Translations under genes and position numbers: made by a program | Notes under the pieces: generated by a model | Databases searched by the model: none | Seen by the model: the letters and a program-made list of their open reading frames with translations, nothing else | Told to the model about the DNA's origin: nothing | Assembly (NCBI GenBank): GCA_037042915.1 | Contig: CM073200.1 | Span: forward strand, 1,736,001-1,800,000 | DNA length: 64,000 nt | From: Auricularia sp. M13 | Lineage: Eukaryota > Basidiomycota > Agaricomycetes > Auriculariales > Auriculariaceae | Direction: 5' to 3' | Part shown: piece by piece, positions 22,800 to 30,849 of the stretch | Position numbering within the stretch: the stretch's first letter is position 1 | Layout of the letters: each line of letters starts with the position of its first letter

Positions 22800-23764
22800 A
22801 TGTCTGTGCGCACTGGAGAACTCGAATTTGACGTGCCCGCGGCGGGCAAGGCCTGCAAGACGTGGTACGAGATCCACGGCGACCACACCGCCGCGCGGCC
22901 GCTCATTGTGCTGCACGGCGGCCCGGGTATCGACCACCGCTACGTCGCCCCGATTTCGCGTCTCTATGAAACGCACGGCATACCCGTCATACTGTACGAC
23001 CAGCTCGGCGCGGGCAACTCGACGCACCTGCCCGAGAAGAAGGGCGACAAGTCCTTCTGGACGATCCAGCTCTTCCTCGACGAGCTTGACAACCTCGTGC
23101 GCGGCCTCGGCCTCGCCGAGTACGACCTGCTCGGCCATTCGTGGGGCGGCATCCTCGGCGCAGAGCACGCGGTGCGCCGCCCGAAGGGCCTGCGCAGACT
23201 TATCCTCGCCAGCCCGCCGAGCAGCATGAAGCTCTGGCTCGAGGCGGCGAACAGGCTGCGCGGTACGCTTGCGCAGTACGTGCAGGACACGATGGCCAAG
23301 TACGAGGCTGTGGAGGACTTCGACGCGCCCGAGTACCACGGCGCCGTCATGGAGTTCTACAAGCGCTTCGTGTGCCGCAGCGAGCCCATGGCGCCGGAGT
23401 TGCTCGCGAGCTTTGGCGCGCTCGACACGGACAACACTGTCTACATGACCATGTGCGACAATCCTTCTTTCACTGACGACTTGAGCATTCTCGCTGACTT
23501 TGGGTCTTCAGGAACGGTCCGAACGAGTTCTTTGTCACGGGCGTGATCAAGGACTGGAGCGTAATCGACCGCATTCACCTCATCGACCGCCCGACGCTGC
23601 TCACGAACGGCTACTACGACGAGGCCCAGAATTCCGTCGTCCTCCCGTACTTTGAGAACCTGAGGGAAGTCCGCTGGGTCAAGTTTGCCAACTCGTCGCA
23701 CGTCCCGCATCTCGAGGAGCGCGAGAGGTACCTCCAAATTATTGGCCAGTTCTTACAGGAGTGA
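22800..23764 (+). CDS. Proline iminopeptidase-like alpha/beta hydrolase (peptidase S33), 301 aa
   Basis: Exons 22800-23453 and 23513-23764 (intron gtgcga...cttcag, phase 2) encode 301 residues. The oxyanion-hole motif HGGPG is at 39-43. The nucleophile elbow GHSWGG is at 112-117 with Ser114. The Asp region is NGYYDEAQ with Asp254, and the His region is NSSHVPHLEE with His281, so the triad is complete. Family members release N-terminal Pro or hydrophobic residues from peptides or act as amino-acid amidases. No signal peptide is seen, so it is probably cytosolic. The start at 22800 was chosen because family similarity begins at TGELEF, just after it. It lies among peptide and UstYa-like genes and could trim a peptide product, which is inference; a housekeeping peptidase is equally possible. 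Confidence 0.88.
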
Positions 23765-24165
23765 TTGGATCACTGTCTCTGTTGCTATATCCTCTTGTGT
23801 CTCTGGGCTCTCGTGGCTCGGTCTGTTTTATTGTCTGCGAGCGCTATGCACGGTCCCGCTGGTCGCTCATCTTGAATGTTGACTACCTCTTATCTCTGCT
23901 GCCTCTGTCCCAAACACAAATCTGGCTGCGTACAAACATCAACTTAGTTGTTGACAATGCAGAAAAACTGTGTTTCATAGGCTGGGCGCATATGCATTCA
24001 GTGTCGGATCTGCTGGGATGATGCGCGCATTCTGCTTTCACGATAATCCCCAACTCCCGACCTTGCGCTCAAACATGCATAGCAGATGTAAGGCAAGACC
24101 GGATTCAGATGCGCGCATAGGACACGGAATTCGATTGGGCGAGTGGGTACAGTCAAACATAGTAC

Positions 24166-25177
24166 TCAATTTCCCTTGGACACCGAGCTGCTCCCGCGCG
24201 ACCAGTGCTGTCGGATATGGATCCCTACGAAAGTTCAGGTGAGCGCCTCGCCCGTTAACCGTCACAAGGATAGAGACGCTTACCACTGTCGTTTCCCCTC
24301 TCACGGTCCTGCCAGAAATCGATCAAACAGCGATCCTCTCCCTGCGGGCAGGCCAGCTCGAACGTCGGGAAGGAGTTCTGCGCGCAGTAGAACGGCACTG
24401 TCGCTCCAACGCCAAGCCGCAGGGTCGCCATCGGCTTTCCGCTGACACGCGCTGGCGCCGTCCCCCAGGCGATGTGCGGCAGCAGCTCCGCGTCTGCGCC
24501 GAGATCCCAGATGTCGATCTGCATCGGCGGGCTGTCTGGTGTTGACGGGGTATTGGGCGGGAGGGAGAGATGCAGCACGCAGTTCTCCATCCCCCAGTCC
24601 ATCGCGCGGAACTGGATCACCGTGCTCTCCTGCGGACCATTTCAGCATTCCATTCGGTCTCGCCAACACAGAGAGTGTACCTCGCGCGAGATCACCACAC
24701 GGTGGTCCTCCGGGTTCACGACGCCCTCGACGGTCAGGAATTGCCTGTCGGCTTCCTTCATCCTCCGCCTCTTGTCGCGCGTGGAAATCTGGAACGTCGC
24801 GAGCGGGTAATTGATGATGGGCGAGAACGTTGCGTTAGGCGGGAAGGCGACCTTCTCGAGGCCGATATACGCGTTTGGGCGACGCAGCTTTCCTGAAGCC
24901 GGTGGCGCGGAGCTGGGCGGGTTGCGGAGTACGGAGAGCGAGAGCGCGAGAGAGGCGAGCGAGGAGAGGAGCGCGCAAAGGACAAGGATGTCTGAGAGCG
25001 TCACTGGCGCAATGCGGTGAGAATGCGGTTTGGATAGCGCCTGGTTGCAGCGGTGAGCTTACCACTTGTTGACTTCCGAGTGTGCTGCTGCTCATGAGCT
25101 GCAGCAACCTTCTCGTCGGCGAGCAGCTCCTCACTGGAGCTGTTCAGCAGCTTGTAAGCGCCAGTCCCAGTCGTCAT
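24166..25177 (-). CDS. Type II membrane protein of a basidiomycete-specific family, 280 aa
   Basis: Exons 25063-25177, 24681-25003, 24284-24629 and 24166-24224 join to 280 residues. The short N-terminal tail begins MTTGTGAYKLLNSSSEE. A single membrane anchor follows (VTLSDILVLCALLSSLASLALSLSVL, in two parts), then NAYIGLEKV and an extracytoplasmic beta-rich domain. That domain has VVNPEDHRVVIS, TVIQFRAMDWGMENCVLHL, IDIWDLGA, TVPFYCAQNSFPTFELACP and CLIDFWQDRE. The layout, with fixed Cys near the end, fits a family of uncharacterised Agaricomycete proteins that I recognise by pattern but cannot name. It is divergent from the UstYa-like gene at 25491 with a 313-bp spacer, so the two may be co-regulated. 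It could be an accessory of the peptide locus; no enzyme motif is visible. Confidence 0.75.
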
Positions 25178-25490
25178 GAGGTGGTTGGGGGTGTCCGAAT
25201 GCGACGTAGAAACGGCAAGGGGTGGGTGGCTTAGTTCCCCATCGGATTGAAGTCAACGCTGGCTGGCAGGTGAGGGCGCTCAAAGCGCGCACTCGATCGG
25301 GACCTGTGGCTATGGCATTCTGTTCAATGTTATCGCGGGACCAGTGGCATTCTGTTCTGTTGGCGTCGAGAAGGCAATGCGTGGATACGCCGACCGGTAC
25401 GGGTAGCCGGTGAGTGGGAGCGCCTGCCAGAGGGGAGTTAGAAGCTGTCACAAAGACCACAACGGGCTCTCCACGCGCTGAGGTCCTAGA

Positions 25491-26300
25491 ATGGAGCTTT
25501 CGCGATTGCCCGACAGCCTGAAGACGCCTCGCGTCGGGCCCGATTCACACCTCAGTCACTGGACTGGCATGCCAATGTCTGTAAAGCAGGCGACTCGCTG
25601 CGCCGCCGCGCTACTCGTCATCACCTGCAGTGTTCTCCACGCTATAGCGGTTTTCCGACGCTACGCGACAGTGGCAAAGAGACCCACACATTTCTGTGAG
25701 TGGTAATGGAAACATGGCTGGCTATTGCGGAGCTAGAGTCTCATTTCGCCGCCAAGCTTATCACGGCCAGGACTTTCCTGAAGTCCTGCCTTTGCCATGG
25801 GACGATCTGCCGCTTGTCGAGCTGACTGTGGAGGAATCGGTTTGTGCTGCCCGAAGCGCAAAGCTATACTTTCAACTTATTTACTCATTGATCAGGTACA
25901 CTTCGAGATCTCTCGAGATTACGATGAAGTCTGGGAAAGCTCTGCGTCGGCAGGAAAAGGTTTCGTCCGCCTAGGCGCTGAGATCCAAAGCCGTCTCTTC
26001 AACGTTCCCATGTTTCACGAGCTGCACTGCCTGCGCGCGCTCAACTACGGCAACGAACTCGGGCCCGTGCACATCCGCCACTGTCTCAGCTACCTGCGAC
26101 ACAGCGTCCTCTGCGGAGCCGACCTCACGCTGGAGCCCGGCGACTTCACAGAACGCAATTTCCAGCAAGACCAAGTGGGCAGCACGCATGTTTGTCGGGA
26201 TTGGAGTGCTGTGTATTCTGTGATGAAGCAGAATGCGCGAATGTGGAATGCTACGAGGGAACAGTTGGGGCTCCCGCTGCCTGACGAGGATGATGAATAA
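25491..26300 (+). CDS. UstYa-like (DUF3328) protein 1, 230 aa
   Basis: Exons 25491-25695, 25757-25839 and 25896-26300 join to 230 residues. A membrane anchor lies near 38-55 (AAALLVITCSVLHAIAVF). Family marks follow: YHGQDFPEVLPLPWDDLP at 70-87, the HELHC motif at 137-141, HCLSYLRHSVLCGADLTLE at 158-176, and THVCRDWSAVY at 193-203. UstYa/UstYb-family proteins carry the HxxHC...HC signature and carry out oxidative cyclisation of ribosomal peptide precursors in the secretory pathway (ustiloxin, cyclochlorotine). Copy 1 keeps every signature residue. The three UstYa genes are tandem on the plus strand; copies 1 and 2 share an 83-nt middle exon with the same phase and so are recent relatives. Assignment to peptide maturation is inferred from the four peptide genes nearby. 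Confidence 0.88.
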
Positions 26301-26707
26301 ATTGACGTATTTTCTCCCACTTGCCAATCGAAGTGCTCGACTTCCAGCTGCGCAGAAGTTTCTCCATTCCCGTTATCGCTAGATGTGAAGCATCAGTATC
26401 ACTCTGGAGAGACACGATGCGAGCACATGATCGTCACAAATCCGGTAGTAAATGCCCTGGTGCGGCAGATCGTATCGAAGGCATGGCATACCGAAGTTGA
26501 TCGACATTCTACTTAACAGGCATGAGAGTTTATTACGGTGATTGCCCCGCGAGATCTTCATGTTAGTGACTGTTCCCGCGCCGCTGCCAGTTGCCAACTC
26601 CGTCGCATTCCTACTTCGGCATGTGCTGATGTCGGGCAGCCCCTGGGAGTGAGAGGCATAGGCTCGCCACTTCACCCCAGACCTCCTTTCCGCGGTTCCT
26701 CTGCGCA

Positions 26708-27373
26708 ATGACCCTCCCTCGCGCCGTTGCTTCACTCGCCGTGCTCATCCTGAGCCTTATGACCACCATCGTCGTCAAGAATGCGTATCCCAGGCCAAAG
26801 GAATACTGTGAGATAGCGTTTGAGTGGGTATTTTCCCTCTAAAAATCGCCAGCATGGAAAGGGCACGATTTTCCTGAACATTATCCCCTTCCATGGGATG
26901 ACCTGCCGTCCGTAGAGCACATTGTTGAAGAGACGGTCCGTTATGTATAAATGGATGTGACGCCTCGCTGAAACTGATGGCAGGTTCACTTCCATCTCGC
27001 CGAGGAAAACGATGTACAGTGGCACAGCACAGCGGCCGCAGCGTACGGCTACTCTCGCCACGGGCCCGAGAACCGGCTGTTCATGCTCACGATGTTTCAC
27101 GAGCTGCACTGTTTGCGCGCGTTCAACTTCGCGTTCGGCCTCGGCGCCAGCGCGCACCACATCGCGCACTGTCTCAACTACCTGCGCAACGGCGTCCTGT
27201 GTGGCGCGGACCTGACACTCGAGCCCGGCGACTTCACGGAGCGGGACTTCTCCAGCCCACGCGACCGCATCGGGAGCGCCCACACGTGCCGCGATTGGGG
27301 TACCGTCTATCGGCTGCTGGAAGAGAACGAGAAGCAGTGGAATGAACGTGAGGCGCGGTCCGAGTCCGCTTGA
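26708..27373 (+). CDS. UstYa-like (DUF3328) protein 2, 190 aa
   Basis: Exons 26708-26807, 26853-26935 and 26984-27373 join to 190 residues. The N-terminal anchor (AVASLAVLILSLMTTIVV) lies at 6-23 with almost no cytosolic tail. Signature blocks are WKGHDFPEHYPLPWDDLP, MFHELHCLRAF with HELHC at 100-104, HCLNYLRNGVLCGADLTLE at 123-141, and AHTCRDWGTVY. It is closest to copy 1: EPGDFTERDF against EPGDFTERNF and the identical 83-nt second exon show a local duplication. Two UstYa-type proteins often work together in dikaritin pathways (UstYa with UstYb), so the pair may form such a set. The 407-bp spacer upstream holds its promoter. Confidence 0.88.
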
Positions 27374-27576
27374 CGTGTACTTAGCTCGAATTGCTACCGC
27401 GAAATGTGAATCACGAGCGAGTGCAAAGTGGACCTCGGGAGCAGTGACTGCTTGTCCCGGTTGCGAACTCGGGCCAATGACACCAGCTGTGAAGTGCCAC
27501 TGGCAGTCACTTCCGAGCTTGTCATCCTCACACTCTCTTGCTTGCTAGCCAGGCCTCATTTCTAACTACGGCGACG

Positions 27577-28283
27577 ATGAGCAGTGAGTGTGAACCATGA
27601 GAGATCTGAGCACACACTCATCCGTCAAGCAGAGTTTCAAGCACTGCTCTGGACGTCGATGATCGCCTTGTGGGCCGTGCTCATCCTCGGCGCCACCATC
27701 TTGCAAAGCCGCGAGACGCATGCAGAGCCAACGCCGAAGGAATATAGTACGCTGCCGTCCATTCAGTAAGTCGCGGGCATTCACTAACGGCGCGCACCTG
27801 CCAGCGTACATCGGCCGCGATTACCCACGCACATGGGCCATCGACGTCCCGAAGCAGAAGGTACACAAGGCGACAGAGGACAGCGTGCACTACCGCCACG
27901 ACACCGCGCTGGGGCGAGCAGGGTGGGCGAGCACACTGCCCGCGGGCGGCGGCATGCTCTACTTGGGCCCGCAGCGGCGCAAATTCAGCATCTCGATGTT
28001 CCATCAGCTGCGGTGCCTCGACATCATTGGGCTCGAGCTGCAGGAGCGCTCCGCTGCGAATGAGACCGAGTGGACGCAGCCGACGGCGCTCGCGCGGCAC
28101 TGCATGAACTATCTGCGCCAGATGATTCTGTGCCGCGCGGACACCCGGCTCGAGGCCGCGCGCAGCATTAATCTCACCCGCCTCACTACGTCCTCCGTCA
28201 CGCATACCTGCAACGACTGGAGCGCCGTTTACGCCGCAGCAGAGCGGAACTATCGCGAGAACAGCCCCGCTGCGACGGCGTAA
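27577..28283 (+). CDS. UstYa-like (DUF3328) protein 3 with altered first motif, 200 aa
   Basis: The best model uses a 7-nt first exon (27577-27583, ATGAGCA), then 27630-27746 and 27805-28283, giving 200 residues. The anchor (LLWTSMIALWAVLILGATIL) is at 8-27 and YIGRDYPRTW at 43-52. The first metal-type motif reads HQLRC (108-112) where copies 1 and 2 have HELHC, so the second His is Arg. The later block HCMNYLRQMILCRADTRLE (140-158) and THTCNDW are kept. It is the most diverged of the three and has a different exon pattern. The Arg substitution may change or abolish activity, or mark a partner subunit. The tiny first exon is my inference; a longer 5' exon is possible. Confidence 0.82.
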
Positions 28284-28469
28284 ATTTCCTTGCCAGTGTC
28301 GTTGTTGTAAATCGTAACCAGTGCAAATCAAGTGTTGAAGAGCATCATTCGGAAATGGGTCGTGCTGTCTGGGCGGCCATAGGAAAGTGGGCGCCCTCGT
28401 GCACGCAGTATGGCCACGGTACTGACGCCTGAGCGCGACGCGTGCGATTGCAATCCGGAATGGGACACG

Positions 28470-28555
28470 GTGACGTTCCTGGGAATGCCTGAGCAAGCAC
28501 CGCCTTCGATCACACGACAACATTGACGCACGCTTATACTGCGGATCCGCATTCT
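28470..28555. repeat. Upstream block shared by peptide genes A and B, copy B
   Basis: GGGAATGCCTGAGCAAGCACC, CCTTCGATCACACG and CGCTTATACTGCGGATCCGC match the minus-strand reading of 19681-19800 in order and spacing. It lies about 440-520 bp upstream of peptide gene B. Confidence 0.6.
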
Positions 28556-28916
28556 TCGGGAACAGCGAGCAGGCAGCAGAGTGCCTGTGAGCTTGCGTGA
28601 GATAGCGCGAGTCAATTACGGTCCTGCTGACCATGACGTGCAGCCTGTGCATCTGCCATACACACGTCCCTGGCCTGTATCGGTGGCGCGCACATGGTAA
28701 GGAAGCAGTGTTTCGCAACAGGACCCTCGTAGACAGCTTCGCCGCTCGAGAGGGACACGACGGACCGAGGGCGATAGACAAATTGTAGGCTAGGAATCAG
28801 AGGCTTGGCTGACTGGGCGCGCGAAATTTTCCAAAAAGAGTGCCGTTGTCTATCGCATATGTGAGCAAAAGCGCGGACAGCGCGCGGCCCATCACTGTGG
28901 ACTGGACCTTGTGCTC

Positions 28917-28925
28917 CTATTTAAT
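28917..28925 (+). promoter_or_regulatory. TATA-like box of peptide gene B
   Basis: CTATTTAAT lies about 72-80 bp upstream of ATG 28996, the same distance as in peptide gene A. It is weaker than the boxes of A, C and D. Confidence 0.4.
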
Positions 28926-28995
28926 CTGGTACGCACAGTGATATGCTCCAGCAGTCGAGTCGCACACCCCTGCCCCCAACATCGACCCACAGACA

Positions 28996-29183
28996 ATGAA
29001 GAGCTTCGCCGCAGTCCTCATCTTCGCCGTCGCTGTTTTGGCTGCAGCCCTACCCGCTCGTAAGTCAGGGTGCGAAGCCAATGGGTGTAGTCAACAGAGC
29101 TAACACCACCTGGTTTAATAGCGGTGGATAACTGCAGGCGCAACGACCTCAAGGGCATAGGAGGTCTGCAGGATTGCGCCTAA
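28996..29183 (+). CDS. Small secreted peptide B, 41 aa, putative RiPP-like precursor
   Basis: Exon 28996-29059 is 64 nt, exactly as in peptide A, and encodes the signal peptide MKSFAAVLIFAVAVLAAA. After a phase-1 intron (gtaagt...taatag) exon 29122-29183 encodes VDNCRRNDLKGIGGLQDCA and stop. The last 16 residues equal those of peptide A, while leader and linker differ. That pattern, a drifting leader and a fixed tail, points to selection on the tail. CRR gives a possible Kex2 cut, leaving NDLKGIGGLQDCA. It lies 712 bp after UstYa-like gene 3 in the same direction, which makes it the most direct candidate substrate of those enzymes. The function is unknown and no family name is known to me. 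Confidence 0.78.
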
Positions 29184-29833
29184 GGTCAGTGTGCATGTGC
29201 AAAGACTCGATGGCTCGGAGACGTGCTCACCCAGTTGGCAGGGTTATGAATGTTCCTGGTCGCGGGATGGCTGGGTCGTTCTTGAAGAGCCTTTGAATTG
29301 TTGTACATCATGTTGAAATCTGAGTGGCACCGTAGTTCCAAAGCCTCGAGAAGATTCTTCCAAGCCGAGTAAAAGCATGCGGCTCGAGCGCCAAAGAAGA
29401 GCGGATCGAAGCAGCGATATATCCAGGCAAGGCCAGCAAAAGCCATAGTACGAAGGTGAAAGCAGGCGCTCATGAGCAACATGGTCTTTCAAGGACGCTG
29501 AAACGGCAACGATGGTCGATTTGGCCCGCATTTGTAGTCCCATTATAACAGAAGTAGTAGGCAATGCCAACCATACGAGCTGCGTAACTCCACAATGGAT
29601 ACTAAGCCGCAATGGAAGTTGGAACGAGACGGGTAAAAACAGAGTGAGTACGAGCCGATGCCGAAGGCTGTGCCCAACGGAACAATAACTCCGGCATTAT
29701 ATTTATTTTATTTTATCTTGTTATATGCAGGAAAAGCATGAACGCCGTATGTCTCCACGTCATATTAAAGCCTTGAGGTCAACATAAGTGAGAATTGACT
29801 TAGCAAATGAGCTGTTGGCCGACCAACCTTCTG

Positions 29834-30028
29834 TTACGCGCACGATGAGAGACCGCGCCTGCAGCGTCCATCCTCGACTACTTTGGCTGGAAGCGCTATA
29901 TAGTAAGGAGGTCAGCCTCTTTAATTACGATTACGTGATGGGACATTTGGTTCACCGTGAGGAGCACCCAGCACAGCGGGGGCAACGAGCGCAACGAGCA
30001 GGATGGTGAGAGCACTGAGAGACTTCAT
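29834..30028 (-). CDS. Small secreted peptide C, 44 aa, putative RiPP-like precursor
   Basis: Exon 29956-30028 encodes the signal peptide MKSLSALTILLVALVAPAVL followed by GAPH. The phase-1 intron gtgaac...tatatag sits just after it, and exon 29834-29895 encodes ALPAKVVEDGRCRRGLSSCA and stop. The tail is short (CRRGLSSCA) but keeps the CRR site, the second Cys and the terminal Cys-Ala seen in A and B. Start motif MKS, intron position and phase and gene size match B. It is convergent with gene B and parallel to gene D. A diverged family member is likely; a chance secreted peptide would not share the intron phase. Confidence 0.7.
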
Positions 30029-30060
30029 TGTGATGTAGAACTACGGCTGAAAATTGACGG

Positions 30061-30070
30061 CTTTTATACG
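30061..30070 (-). promoter_or_regulatory. TATA box of peptide gene C
   Basis: CGTATAAAAG on the minus strand lies about 35-40 bp upstream of ATG 30028, a canonical TATA sequence and distance. Confidence 0.6.
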
Positions 30071-30542
30071 GTTCCAGTGCAGGGAAGGATTTGACTCGCG
30101 CCACAAATCGCTTGGATTCGGTCGCGGCCCTGTACATGTTCAAGTAGTAGTAGTAATGGGTGTCATGTTGCTCCACTGCCGCCACCGTTATGGTACCTTA
30201 TCCTGTTGCCACATCGGACCATGAGCGAGTGTATCACATGTCTAGCCTAGCCACATCCGAGCAGTCCGAGACAACTGTTCCTGGTTCGGATGCTGATCGA
30301 AGTGACAGTCTCGCTTGTGGGGTCTCTCAGCAAGAATATGGGAACGAAAAGCTAGGGATATGACAAAAGTGGATCTGAATATCGACGTGTATTTTTCGCA
30401 CATGGTGAAGGGACACGTAAACTGAGGAGATGTCCAGAGGAACGACATGGTCTCATAGACCGATCAATCAAGGCGCTACAGCGCGGCATCAACATCGAAC
30501 ATTCGCTTCTCAACCCACGCAAAATGAAAACCGACCTCATGA

Positions 30543-30758
30543 TCAAGGCTCACACCCATCGCGTTCCGTCAGGTCCTTGCTGTCGCGCTTGCAGCGCTGT
30601 ACGCCTCCGAGAACAGCTAGTCAGGTCGAAGTCAGCACAGCGTTAGAATTTTTAAGCGGCGAGCGCAGGTGCTCACATGGAGCGGTTGGAGTACCGTTGG
30701 AAAATTGAAAGGCCAGCGCGGCGAAGAGAGCGAGGTAAGCCGGGAGGTTGAACTTCAT
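30543..30758 (-). CDS. Small secreted peptide D, 51 aa, putative RiPP-like precursor
   Basis: Exon 30677-30758 encodes a signal peptide (MKFNLPAYLALFAALAF) ending at NGTPTAP. The phase-1 intron gtgagc...gactag follows, and exon 30543-30616 encodes VLGGVQRCKRDSKDLTERDG, then CEP and stop. The tail keeps the pattern Cys-Lys-Arg, a polar spacer, then a second Cys near the end; the spacer is Asp/Lys/Glu rich, unlike A-C. A Kex2 cut after CKR would release a 13-residue peptide. Shared gene architecture places it in the same family as A, B and C, although sequence identity is low. It ends the peptide/UstYa region on the right. Confidence 0.65.
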
Positions 30759-30805
30759 GACTCCGGTGGGCTTGCGATGGAGAATGTTCGAGGTGAGTCG
30801 CCTGT

Positions 30806-30815
30806 TTTTATATGC
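30806..30815 (-). promoter_or_regulatory. TATA box of peptide gene D
   Basis: GCATATAAAAA on the minus strand lies about 50 bp upstream of ATG 30758. Confidence 0.55.
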
Positions 30816-30849
30816 AGTTCGCAGTGACGCTGACGAATGCGTGCGCTCT

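Noticed and set aside
19146-29183. Peptides A and B as mating pheromone precursors, because they end in Cys-Ala near the stop
   Set aside because: Basidiomycete pheromones end in CaaX (Cys plus three residues) and lack N-terminal signal peptides. Here only one residue follows the Cys and a clear signal peptide is present.
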